Shown: one piece after another, positions 34,484 through 41,423 of the stretch
Numbering within the stretch: position 1 is the stretch's first letter
How the letters are laid out: every line of letters begins with the position of its first letter
Assembly (NCBI GenBank): GCA_045133915.1
Contig: JBGUUX010000051.1
Location: 1 to 41,423, forward strand
DNA from: RGIG7300 sp045133915
GTDB lineage: Bacteria; Bacillota; Clostridia; Oscillospirales; CAG-272
Length of the DNA: 41,423 nucleotides
Direction of reading: 5' to 3'
Made by a program: the position numbers and the translations under genes
The notes under the pieces: generated by a model
What the model saw: the letters and a program-made list of their open reading frames with translations, nothing else
Databases searched by the model: none
Told to the model about the DNA's origin: nothing

Positions 34484-34526
34484 CGATAAAAATAAAAGTA
34501 AAGGCATTTTTTCAATGCCTTTACTT
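34484..34526 (-). terminator. Rho-independent terminator after the second malate dehydrogenase gene
   Basis: The stem AAGTAAAGGCATT (34496-34508) / AATGCCTTTACTT (34514-34526) with a five-base loop is followed on the minus strand by TTTTATTTTTATC. It ends the hydrogenase-mdh transcript and separates it from the next operon. Confidence 0.9.
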
Positions 34527-34536
34527 GATATTAATA

Positions 34537-35487
34537 TTAGAATTCGATGGAGTTTATGATACCCTTGAGGCAGTTTGCAGAGTTGTGAAGAGCAGCAATT
34601 TCCTTGTCGTTCAGGGGCATGAGCACCTTGGAATGCGCACCCTTTTCACCTACGATGTTGAGGACGGAGAGACACACGTCATCTACGCCGTACTCACCGT
34701 GCATCATGGTGGAAACCGTCATAGTGGTGTCGATACCGGAAAGAAGGCTCTCGCAGATATGGCATACCGACATGGATACTGCATAGAAGGTAGCGCCCTT
34801 ACGTGCGATAACGCTTGCACCGGACTTACGTACATACTCCTCAATATCAGCTTCTGCAAACTCGGGGTATGCTATGCTTGAACCGAGCGGTTTGGTGCAT
34901 GCGCCGAAATCACCTGTAGGAACGTTGGAAACGTTTGCAAGAGACCAGGGAATAAAGCAGGAGTCACCGTGCTCACCGAGAACGTATGCGTGAACGTTCT
35001 TCTGGCTGACAGAGTAGTATTCTGCAATTCTTGCGCGGAGTCTTGCGGTGTCAAGGATAGTACCCGAACCGATTATACGCTCTTCGGGAATATCGGTGTA
35101 CTTATGGAATGCATATGTAAGAATATCAACAGGGTTACTTACAAGTACGTATGTAGCGTCGGGAGCGTACTTTGTTACGTTTGCAGCAAGACCCTTGAGC
35201 ATGTTTACGTTGGTCTGTGCAAGCTCAAGACGGGACTGACCTGCTTTCCTCGGAATACCGGACGTAATAACAACGATATCAGAGCCCTTGGCATCGGCAA
35301 AGGAACCTGCGTACACCTTTGTGGGGTTACAGAATGGAAGACCTTGACGGATATCAAGTGCTTCGCCCATTGCCTTCTTTTCGTTGATATCGATCATTAC
35401 GATCTCGGATGCGATACCCTTTGCTACCAGGGTATATGCAACTGTGGAGCCTACGCTACCGGAACCTATAACTGTAATCTTGTTCAT
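34537..35487 (-). CDS. Malate/lactate dehydrogenase family, probable malate dehydrogenase, copy 2
   Basis: A 316-residue close paralogue of the product at 33269-34222. It has the same IGSGSVGST Rossmann motif, MIDIN with the NAD-type Asp, GIPRKAGQSR with Arg at the specificity position, ILDTARLR and GEHGDS. The differences are scattered conservative changes, so this is a tandem duplication with later divergence. It is the last gene of the hydrogenase operon, 21 bases after the [FeFe]-hydrogenase gene, and is followed by a strong terminator. Both copies are thus under different promoters. Lactate dehydrogenase activity cannot be excluded, as the LDH-type Thr in KGATFYAV is also kept. Confidence 0.84.
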   Translation of the reverse strand: MNKITVIGSGSVGSTVAYTLVAKGIASEIVMIDINEKKAMGEALDIRQGLPFCNPTKVYAGSFADAKGSDIVVITSGIPRKAGQSRLELAQTNVNMLKGLAANVTKYAPDATYVLVSNPVDILTYAFHKYTDIPEERIIGSGTILDTARLRARIAEYYSVSQKNVHAYVLGEHGDSCFIPWSLANVSNVPTGDFGACTKPLGSSIAYPEFAEADIEEYVRKSGASVIARKGATFYAVSMSVCHICESLLSGIDTTMTVSTMMHGEYGVDDVCLSVLNIVGEKGAHSKVLMPLNDKEIAALHNSANCLKGIINSIEF

Positions 35488-35508
35488 TCTATATACCTCA
35501 CTAAATAA

Positions 35509-36936
35509 TTATTTCGATTTAACTACCGACGTCGCATCGGAAATATTTTTCTCAAGGGCCTGTCTGCCGTACTTATCTACCTCGGCCTTGTTCTTTTCAC
35601 CGTGGGTCAGACATCCTGCGCCGCCTATACATCCACCAAGACACGCCATGCCTTCAATGAAGTTGGCGTCAAGGACGTTCTTGGATTTTTTAAGTAACGC
35701 AGTCTTGCAGGCTTCGATGCCGTCGCAGGGAATAGCCTTGAGATCAAATTCGATATTCTGCTCCTTGAGAGCCTGAGTCACAGCATCACACAGACCACCT
35801 GAACGGGCAAATATTCTTCCGTAGTAAGATGCGTTGTCAAGATAATCCTCTGAGAGGGTGGTTATATCGATATCTCTGCTGTCAAACAGAGCCTGCAACT
35901 CTTCAAAGGTCATTACCGCGTCTACGTACTCACGTACGCTGTCAAGCTTTGCTTCCGATTTTTTTGCGGTACAGGGACCGATAAACACGACCTTTGCGGT
36001 GGGATCGGTGGACTTGATGAACTTGGATAGTTCAGCCATGGGAGAAAGATTGTGTGAAATATGATCAGCAAGCTGAGGGAACGCAGACTTGATATACGCT
36101 ACGAAAGCAGGACAACAAGAACTGGTCAAAAATCCTTTTTCAGCAAGCTCACTTGCCTCCTTTTCGGCAACCATATCAGCGCCGAGAGCAGCCTCAACTA
36201 CCGTGTGGAATCCCAGCTCCTTAAGACCTGTAACCACTTGTCCCGGCTTTGCATAGGCAAACTGACTTGCAATAGCGGGAGCTATTACGGCATATACCTT
36301 ATATGCTGTGTTACCCTTGCTTCTCTTTATAAAGTCGATCACGTTGAGTATATAAGACTTGTCGGATATAGCACCGAAGGGACACTGATATACACAGGCC
36401 CCACAAGCAATACACTTGTCGTTGTCTATAGCAGCGGCGTTGTTATCGTTAATAGATATAGCCTTGATCTTACATGCGTTTTGACAGGGACGTTTACGGT
36501 TAACTATAGCAAAGAAGGGACATACCTTAGCACACATACCGCATTCAACGCACTTGGTCTTATCTATATGTGCAACGTGGTTATGGTCAAAGGATATTGC
36601 TCCTCTTTTACATACGTCCTCGCAGCGATGCGCCAGACATCCTCTGCAGGAATCGGTAACCTCATAACCTGCCGCGGGACACTCGTCACAGGCGGTCTCT
36701 ATGACCTCAATGACGTTGGGGTTGGAGGAATCTCCGCCCATAGCAAGCTTGATCCTGTCTGCCAGGATAGCTCTTTCTTTGTATACACAGCAACGCATCG
36801 TAGGGATCTTACCCGGAACTATCTGTTTGGGAATATCAAACAGCTTCTCATGGAGGGTATCCGTCCAGGCATGGCGGGCAACCTCACGAAGTACCTTATA
36901 TTTTAAATGCTGTACTTTAGTGTCAAATTTTTTCAT
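35509..36936 (-). CDS. [FeFe] hydrogenase, group B-like, with N-terminal ferredoxin domains
   Basis: A 475-residue iron hydrogenase, probably ferredoxin-linked and cytosolic. The N-terminal part has many Fe-S motifs: CRGCLAHRCEDVC, CVECGMCAKVCP, CQNAC and CIACGACVYQCP. The H-cluster domain shows L1 TSCCPAFV, L2 GPCTAKKSEA and L3 GMACLGGCIGGAGC, so all four H-cluster cysteines are present. The L1 and L3 variants fit the group B type rather than the classic group A (MACPGGC). It lacks the small-subunit-like C-terminus. The maturation genes hydE, hydF and hydG are not in this window. It follows the phosphatase gene by eight bases. Confidence 0.9.
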   Translation of the reverse strand: MKKFDTKVQHLKYKVLREVARHAWTDTLHEKLFDIPKQIVPGKIPTMRCCVYKERAILADRIKLAMGGDSSNPNVIEVIETACDECPAAGYEVTDSCRGCLAHRCEDVCKRGAISFDHNHVAHIDKTKCVECGMCAKVCPFFAIVNRKRPCQNACKIKAISINDNNAAAIDNDKCIACGACVYQCPFGAISDKSYILNVIDFIKRSKGNTAYKVYAVIAPAIASQFAYAKPGQVVTGLKELGFHTVVEAALGADMVAEKEASELAEKGFLTSSCCPAFVAYIKSAFPQLADHISHNLSPMAELSKFIKSTDPTAKVVFIGPCTAKKSEAKLDSVREYVDAVMTFEELQALFDSRDIDITTLSEDYLDNASYYGRIFARSGGLCDAVTQALKEQNIEFDLKAIPCDGIEACKTALLKKSKNVLDANFIEGMACLGGCIGGAGCLTHGEKNKAEVDKYGRQALEKNISDATSVVKSK

Positions 36937-36944
36937 GTTATACC

Positions 36945-38117
36945 TTAAAAATAACTTACTTTTATACGCTTACCCATCTTTTTGAGACAGGCAGAAAGCT
37001 CTTCAACAAGATTCATCTTGATGTTGAAGTTTATGGGAAGGTCGGGGTTCTGGTGGGCGGGATTTATAGCCCTGCCTACAAAGAAGTTGATGTCGGTAGC
37101 CTCCTCAAAGAGCAAACGGCAGATACGGGATGCACCGTCTTTTTTGATGCTCCAATGCTCGTAGTTGGTGTTATCACCAAGATAGTCCTTAGCATATTCA
37201 AGGACACGGTTAACGGTAATAACACCTTCTGTAACCAGATCCACACCCTCGATTTCTGCAATAGGGGGGATGTCGCTCTTTTCAAAGTTAAGGCTAGCTT
37301 TAAGCGGCTTGTTTAAGAACTTTGACGCAATAGACGACGTTGTACCACCGCATACGATATGCTTACCTTCCTTGGAGAAAAATAGGGACATCATACGGTT
37401 AGCGTCGTCTCGGTTGGAGGGCGGACCGAAGAGGATATTCATAGGCTCGCGCTTTCTTATCCTTACCACACAGGCGGTGGCATCGTCTCCGGGTTTGTTG
37501 CCGTATAGCTTGTTACACTCGTCTACAAGCATGGTGGAAAGCGTCTTTGCGGTATAGCCGACGGGTGCGAGGGTCTCCATAAACGAAGCTATCTCCTCGC
37601 GCTTCCAACCAAAGTTGTATGCTGTTCCTATACCTGCGTGGGGACAACCGTCGCTCATTGCTATAAATATATCGTTCTCCTTCAGGGATATGACCGACTT
37701 GTATATCTTCTTACCGCCGATATTCATCTCGGTTTTGGGATAATCCCACAGTACGTAGTCACGGATAGCTATAACGTGGGGATTGTCGTATTGGATGATC
37801 TCAGCGGTCTGATTGTTTATGAGATTGATTATGGTAAAGGTGGAGTATGCAACCCCTCTTAAGGAACATACGGGCAGGGTAGCGGCTATGGTCTCAACGC
37901 ATTCCTCAAGGCTCAGACCCTCGGAAAGCATCGTTGAGATAATCTTAGACGTAAGGGTGGATAAAATACTTGCCTTAACACCGCTGCCAAGACCGTCAGA
38001 AAGAACTATGACAGAGGAACTGTCTGAGGTCTCTACTACGTCCACATGGTCGCCGCACAACTGCTCTCCGTAATGATTTATACTTTTATACCCGATATCG
38101 GCGCACAGATCATTCAT
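36945..38117 (-). CDS. SpoIIE/PP2C-type Ser/Thr protein phosphatase
   Basis: A 390-residue metal-dependent phosphatase with PPM motifs VIVLSDGLGSGVKAS near residue 37, IFIAMSDGCPHAG in the middle and GDDATACVVRI (about 219-229). The remaining 160 residues (IVCGGTTSSIASKFLNK... to KVSYF) form a second domain typical of the SpoIIE-like proteins coded next to sensory hydrogenases. It overlaps the 3' end of the sensory hydrogenase gene by eight bases, with AAAGGAG inside that gene. It probably converts the redox or H2 signal of that protein into dephosphorylation of an unknown target; no partner kinase is present here. Confidence 0.88.
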   Translation of the reverse strand: MNDLCADIGYKSINHYGEQLCGDHVDVVETSDSSSVIVLSDGLGSGVKASILSTLTSKIISTMLSEGLSLEECVETIAATLPVCSLRGVAYSTFTIINLINNQTAEIIQYDNPHVIAIRDYVLWDYPKTEMNIGGKKIYKSVISLKENDIFIAMSDGCPHAGIGTAYNFGWKREEIASFMETLAPVGYTAKTLSTMLVDECNKLYGNKPGDDATACVVRIRKREPMNILFGPPSNRDDANRMMSLFFSKEGKHIVCGGTTSSIASKFLNKPLKASLNFEKSDIPPIAEIEGVDLVTEGVITVNRVLEYAKDYLGDNTNYEHWSIKKDGASRICRLLFEEATDINFFVGRAINPAHQNPDLPINFNIKMNLVEELSACLKKMGKRIKVSYF

Positions 38118-39789
38118 CCTGGATAGACTCCTTTAATTTAGCCAGCGCGATCTTGGTCTCAGCTGCAGTTTCACCAAGCAGGGAAGCGATCTCCTGGACG
38201 ATACGCATCTGTTTGTCAACCACGTTGTCGGCAACCTCTATGGTCTGACGGGTCTGTTGCTCACGTCTCTCGCGTTCGGTCTGATCGTCGGTTATATCAC
38301 GCATTATGCCGATGAGCATATGAGAATCCTTATCATAAATGACCGACTGCTCAACAAATCGCTTGTATTCTGCAAGATAAACGCGCTCGTTGGATATATT
38401 TCTACGCTTTTGCATCACGGTGACAAAGGGGGTAGGATCAAGAATACGTATCACCTGATCTCCCAGTATGTCTGAAGCCGCGCGTATATTCATGATGTTT
38501 CTGGCGGCATCGTTGATCTGCTGTACTTCAAGCTGTTCGTTAACAACGATAATACCGTTGGGAGTATTCTTAACTATACAATCCGAAAAACTCTCGGCTT
38601 TATCCTTGAGGTAGGGCAGACACATGGATATCTCAGCCTTGCCTTGGATGATGGCGATAGCCTTTTCACGGCAGGTATTGTATCCGCAAGAACCACAGTT
38701 CAGCTCGTGGGCAGGCTTGAACTTACCCATCTGATGAAGGATGTTCTGTATCTCCATATCAGAAGGTCTTATAGAACGCTGATCAATTATAGAAAAGCTC
38801 TTGTGAAGCTCGGAGATGTCGGGCTGTTCTACCACAAAGTCCTTTGTACCTGCATAGTTAGCAACGGTAATATAGTCTCTTACCGTTTCGGTATGATGGT
38901 ATTTTTCCATAACGGGACCGGCGATACAACTGCCGACGCAGGCTGACATCTCGATAAAACACTTGTGTATGTTTCCGCTTATAATGTCCTTAAGTGCGGC
39001 AATACAGTTATCTACACCGTCAAAGGCAAGATATGTGTATCCGGGCACATCCTGTGTCATGGTTTTAAGAATACCGCCTGTGGTAGGGAAGAAGCGAGCG
39101 CGGGAATAGTCGTCGTTATCCATCTCCACTTCAAGGACGATCTGCTCTGCCTCTAACCACTTGGTCAGCTCTTCAAAGGTAAGCACAGCATCCACTATGC
39201 CTTCATAATATTCTGCTTCATCCTTCTTAGCAACGCAGGGACCGATGAACACAGTCTTAGCGTTAGGATATCTGCGCTTAATGTCAAGGCAGTGAGCCTG
39301 CATGGGAGAGTTGACGTAAGCAAGATACTGCAGAGCCTGAGGATAATGCTTCTGAATAAGCAGATTGATAGAATGACAGCAGGAGGATATAACAACGTCT
39401 CTTCCGTCCTCGCGTAACATTCTTTCGTATTCGTTTTTTACGATAGTAGCGCCGATAGCGGTCTCCTCTACGTCGTAGAAGCCTAACTGCTTGATCGCCT
39501 TACGCATAGTATTGATACCTACGGCGTCATAGTTTGCAACAAAGGAGGGTGCTAAGCTTACGATAACGGGATCACCCGACTGCAAGAGAACCTTTACCTT
39601 TTCGGTAGAATCTACTATCTCCTTAGCATCCTGAGGACATACGACAAAGCACTCGCCGCACAGGATACACTCGTTGCCTATGATATGAGCCTGGTTACCC
39701 GAAAAACGGATAGCCTTGACAGGACAGTTACGAATACATTTATAGCAGTTTTTGCAGTTTGATTTTTTAAGGGTCAGACAGTTTGCCAT
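38110..39789 (-). CDS. PAS-containing sensory [FeFe]-hydrogenase homologue (HydS-like)
   Basis: A 559-residue multidomain sensor. An N-terminal ferredoxin domain has CKNCYKCIRNCP and CILCGECFVVCP. The hydrogenase-like domain keeps the cysteines of the H-cluster but in altered motifs: SSCCHSIN, GPCVAKKDEAEY and SACVGSCIAGP. Then comes a four-Cys [4Fe-4S] module (CGSCGYNTC and, 16 residues later, CLPY). It is followed by a PAS domain (about 410-510, NTPNGIIVVNEQLEVQQIN) and a C-terminal coiled coil rich in Gln, Glu and Arg. This order is that of the regulatory hydrogenases of Clostridia, thought to sense H2 or redox state rather than to turn over H2 quickly. Its output is most likely the phosphatase encoded next. 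Confidence 0.9.
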   Translation of the reverse strand: MANCLTLKKSNCKNCYKCIRNCPVKAIRFSGNQAHIIGNECILCGECFVVCPQDAKEIVDSTEKVKVLLQSGDPVIVSLAPSFVANYDAVGINTMRKAIKQLGFYDVEETAIGATIVKNEYERMLREDGRDVVISSCCHSINLLIQKHYPQALQYLAYVNSPMQAHCLDIKRRYPNAKTVFIGPCVAKKDEAEYYEGIVDAVLTFEELTKWLEAEQIVLEVEMDNDDYSRARFFPTTGGILKTMTQDVPGYTYLAFDGVDNCIAALKDIISGNIHKCFIEMSACVGSCIAGPVMEKYHHTETVRDYITVANYAGTKDFVVEQPDISELHKSFSIIDQRSIRPSDMEIQNILHQMGKFKPAHELNCGSCGYNTCREKAIAIIQGKAEISMCLPYLKDKAESFSDCIVKNTPNGIIVVNEQLEVQQINDAARNIMNIRAASDILGDQVIRILDPTPFVTVMQKRRNISNERVYLAEYKRFVEQSVIYDKDSHMLIGIMRDITDDQTERERREQQTRQTIEVADNVVDKQMRIVQEIASLLGETAAETKIALAKLKESIQDE

Positions 39790-39792
39790 TAC

Positions 39793-40047
39793 TTATTTCC
39801 TTTCAATCTTTGAAAGAACGTGTTCGTTCAGAAACTGAGAAAAGTTTTCCTTTGTGATTCCCGTATGTATATCGTCGTCTACCTGTACGGTAACACCGAT
39901 TCTGTTACACTTTCCTATACAAAAGTTTCCTGCGAGAGTTACCTCATCTTCAAGGCGATACTCTTCAATAGCCTTCTGCAGCAACTCTACTATCTCGGGC
40001 GAACCTTTGAGATGGCAGGAACTTCCTACGCAGACCTGAATAATCAT
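39793..40047 (-). CDS. [2Fe-2S] thioredoxin-fold ferredoxin (NuoE-like), copy 2
   Basis: An 84-residue protein with the NuoE/thioredoxin-like [2Fe-2S] pattern: Cys in VCVGSSCHLKG and a second pair in NFCIGKCNRIG, about 30 residues apart. It is a paralogue of the preceding gene product, with zero bases between the stop of the first and the ATG of the second. Such small proteins occur as electron-transfer partners of [FeFe] hydrogenases and of HydS-like sensors. It lies just before the sensory hydrogenase gene. No good ribosome site is seen, so it probably depends on coupling. Confidence 0.88.
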   Translation of the reverse strand: MIIQVCVGSSCHLKGSPEIVELLQKAIEEYRLEDEVTLAGNFCIGKCNRIGVTVQVDDDIHTGITKENFSQFLNEHVLSKIERK

Positions 40048-40287
40048 TTATACTTTAGCCTTTATATTTGCTTCAAAAAATTCGTTTACGTTATCGGGTG
40101 TTACAGAGTGGAAGTCATCTTCAACCGTTACGCATACACCTTCCTGACATCTGCCCATGCAAAATGTTCCCGCAAGCTCAACTTTATCGTCAAGACCGTT
40201 TACGGCAATAAGCTCCTGAAGCTGTTCAACTACCTGTCTTGAGCCCTTGATATGGCAAGAACTTCCGATACATACTGTTACTTTCAT
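40048..40287 (-). CDS. [2Fe-2S] thioredoxin-fold ferredoxin (NuoE-like), copy 1
   Basis: A 79-residue NuoE-like protein with VCIGSSCHIKG and TFCMGRCQEG carrying the four cluster cysteines. It is the first gene of the hydrogenase group. AGGAG lies before the ATG, and the end of the phosphotransferase gene is only 26 bases upstream. Apart from an AT-rich TATAAT-like stretch in that gap no clear promoter is seen, so it may be read from the phosphotransferase promoter. Confidence 0.88.
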   Translation of the reverse strand: MKVTVCIGSSCHIKGSRQVVEQLQELIAVNGLDDKVELAGTFCMGRCQEGVCVTVEDDFHSVTPDNVNEFFEANIKAKV

Positions 40288-40313
40288 CTTTTTTCTCCTA
40301 ATATATTATATAT

Positions 40314-41054
40314 TTATTTTGTTTTACACCAGGATAAAAGGAATTCGCGTTCCTTTTCGTCGCATTTAACAGACTGAGCCGCTGCGACAAGAGGCATCCA
40401 TGCCTTGACGTATTCTTTATCCGTACCCGTCTTTTGGCAGAATAACTCAAGATATCTTTCTGCGCCGGTAATGTCTCCTCTCATCCAGAAGAGAAGGTAG
40501 GTTCTTGCGGCATCGGCAGATGCACTGCCTATGCTTGCGTGAGACCAGTCGATGATATAAGGTGTTTCATCCTCGCCTATGATAATGTTTGCGGGCTCAA
40601 AGTCACCGTGACAGAGCTTGGAATGTTTGGGCATAGAGTCAAGTCGCTCGTAGAGATCATATCTTGTGTTTGCATCAAGATCGCAGGCAATTATCTTGCG
40701 GTTCATAATCTCCTTTTGTCTGGTAAGCAGAGGACAGCTCTTGTTATGAAGGCTGATATGCAGGTCAACGAACAGCTCCATATATTCCTTCTTTCGCTCA
40801 GGCTCTTCCTCCATAAGCTCAGACAGGGTCTTACCCTTGATATACTCGGTAACTATAGCCCACTGACCTTCAATCTCTGTTACCTCAATAAGCTTGGGTG
40901 TGTTAAGACCGGTTTCCTCGATACGGGTAAGGTTAAGAGCCTCGTTAAACACGTCAGATTTGGAATATCCTGACACAAAGGTCTTTATACATCTGTTCTC
41001 GTCTCGGTAGACAGTCTTCTCATTTCTTACGGCTAATACGTTGTCAAATCTCAT
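40314..41054 (-). CDS. Aminoglycoside phosphotransferase-fold kinase (APH/choline kinase family)
   Basis: A 246-residue small-molecule kinase of the APH/choline-kinase fold. It shows ATP-binding EYIKGKTLSELM in the hinge region, the catalytic loop LCHGDFEPANIII (HGDxxxxN) and IIDWSHASIGSAS with the metal-binding Asp. The substrate is unknown; in such genomes these proteins are more often sugar, choline or thiamine kinases than resistance enzymes, and nothing here points to resistance. The ATG at 41054, with AAGGAA upstream, is preferred to a longer frame reaching 41255, because that extension would cross the promoter and has no family similarity. Confidence 0.85.
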   Translation of the reverse strand: MRFDNVLAVRNEKTVYRDENRCIKTFVSGYSKSDVFNEALNLTRIEETGLNTPKLIEVTEIEGQWAIVTEYIKGKTLSELMEEEPERKKEYMELFVDLHISLHNKSCPLLTRQKEIMNRKIIACDLDANTRYDLYERLDSMPKHSKLCHGDFEPANIIIGEDETPYIIDWSHASIGSASADAARTYLLFWMRGDITGAERYLELFCQKTGTDKEYVKAWMPLVAAAQSVKCDEKEREFLLSWCKTK

Positions 41055-41127
41055 TTGCAGTTCCTTCAAATAACTAATGTAGGGATTAAAAATATTGTAA
41101 TAATTTGTAAAATATAGTCTTCTGTTA

Positions 41128-41156
41128 ATTATATCACAATCTCGATAAGAAATCAA
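41128..41156 (-). promoter_or_regulatory. Promoter of the phosphotransferase gene (TTGATT-17-TATAAT)
   Basis: On the minus strand TTGATT (41156-41151) and TATAAT (41133-41128) are 17 bases apart, giving a leader of about 65 bases. The boxes are the same as those of the mdh-fumC operon promoter. The interval 41157-41253 holds nothing I recognise. Confidence 0.75.
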
Positions 41157-41255
41157 TACCAAAATTCGATATGTTTGGATAAAAAACAAGACGGCGTGGC
41201 TACATTTATAGACTACCTTGCATAAACAACAAATGATAGTGTAAGACGGTATCAT

Positions 41256-41292
41256 AAAAAGAAAACAACCGCAATACTAAGATTACGGTTGT
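41256..41292 (-). terminator. Terminator following the tRNA-Ser 3' end
   Basis: The stem ACAACCGCAAT / ATTACGGTTGT (41265-41292, one mismatch) is followed on the minus strand by TTTTCTTTTTAT. It lies three bases after the CCA of the tRNA fragment and would have ended the original tRNA transcript. Confidence 0.8.
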
Positions 41293-41295
41293 CCT

Positions 41296-41356
41296 TGGCG
41301 GAGAGTGAGGGATTCGAACCCTCGTGCGATTGCTCGCAAACTGATTTCGAGTCAAG
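41296..41356 (-). pseudogene. 3' part of tRNA-Ser(CGA): likely attachment-site remnant
   Basis: On the minus strand the sequence has an encoded CCA (41298-41296), acceptor 3' strand ACTCTCC, T-arm GAGGG-TTCGAAT-CCCTC, a long class II variable arm TGCGA-GCAA-TCGCA and an anticodon loop CTCGAAA (anticodon CGA at 41349-41347). The 5' anticodon strand CTTGA pairs imperfectly with TCAGT. Beyond it no D-arm and no 5' acceptor GGAGAGT is found up to the window edge, where the sequence becomes unrelated. It is thus not a complete tRNA, but fits the copy of a tRNA 3' end left by a tyrosine-recombinase element. Confidence 0.75.
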
Positions 41357-41370
41357 TGTCAAAAAACGAA

Positions 41371-41390
41371 CTTGACGGAATTTAACGGAA
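41371..41390. repeat. Tandem 10-base repeat beside the attachment site
   Basis: CTTGACGGAA and TTTAACGGAA stand in tandem and agree at 8 of 10 bases. Short direct repeats just outside the core are usual arm-type binding sites of tyrosine recombinases. The remaining sequence up to 41423 shows no gene and probably belongs to the integrated element. Confidence 0.4.
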
Positions 41391-41423
41391 GATAAAGACC
41401 GCAGTGAGAACCCCGAAAACCCC

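Noticed and set aside
33269..35487. L-lactate dehydrogenase as the simple name for both dehydrogenases
   Set aside because: The specificity residue is Arg rather than Gln and both genes sit with fumarase, fumarate reductase or hydrogenase; malate dehydrogenase fits better, although not proven.
40314..41054. Aminoglycoside resistance gene
   Set aside because: Only the general APH/choline-kinase fold motifs are seen; nothing links it to a known resistance enzyme or a resistance context.
41296..41400. Complete tRNA-Ser gene
   Set aside because: No 5' acceptor strand complementary to ACTCTCC and no D-arm can be found to the right of the anticodon stem, so only a 3' fragment is supported.

Overview
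The window looks like chromosomal DNA of a strictly anaerobic fermentative Firmicute, most likely a clostridial or Oscillospiraceae-type bacterium. This rests on a SCIFF peptide with its radical-SAM maturase, Hdr/Flx-type electron-transfer proteins, [FeFe] hydrogenases, a Rex-like operator, AGGAGG-type ribosome sites and TTGACA/TATAAT promoters. No taxonomic marker gene is present, so the assignment is an inference.

Left part (1-7.98 kb): the start of purC (minus) diverges from a UvrD/PcrA-type helicase, ketopantoate reductase-like protein and ferredoxin-domain aldo/keto reductase operon. Next come a 47-residue SCIFF ranthipeptide precursor, its SPASM maturase and an Orn/Lys/Arg decarboxylase-family enzyme. 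Between the SCIFF gene and the maturase lie a terminator and a double-hairpin repeat.

Accessory part (8.0-14.2 kb): a small zinc-ribbon membrane protein, a single-chain MmeI-like restriction-modification enzyme whose target-recognition half is conspicuously AT-rich, and, overlapping its stop codon, an 825-residue AT-rich membrane protein of unknown function.

Cell-surface part (14.2-21.8 kb, minus): one operon for a surface polymer with two tandem O-antigen-polymerase-like proteins, a family 2 glycosyltransferase, a flippase, a CDP-glycerol:glycerophosphotransferase, TagD and a nitroreductase at the end.

Central-metabolism part (21.8-34.4 kb, minus): one long operon from a strong promoter with a Rex-like operator. 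It runs malate/lactate dehydrogenase family (with malate-type Arg), fumarase, HdrB, HdrC, HdrA, FlxD, FlxC, FlxB, FlxA, a fumarate-reductase-type Fe-S protein, a fumarate-reductase-type flavoprotein and an AspT/YidE-like transporter. Together these encode oxaloacetate -> malate -> fumarate -> succinate. The apparently soluble fumarate reductase would be wired to an NADH-oxidising, probably flavin-bifurcating Hdr-Flx complex. This is the most interesting system in the window.

Right part (34.5-41.4 kb, minus): a second operon with two small [2Fe-2S] thioredoxin-fold proteins, a PAS-containing sensory [FeFe]-hydrogenase homologue, a SpoIIE-type phosphatase, a group B-like [FeFe] hydrogenase and a second malate dehydrogenase paralogue. 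A phosphotransferase gene precedes it. The right edge holds only the 3' part of a tRNA-Ser(CGA), which looks like the attachment site of an integrated element that begins at the window edge.
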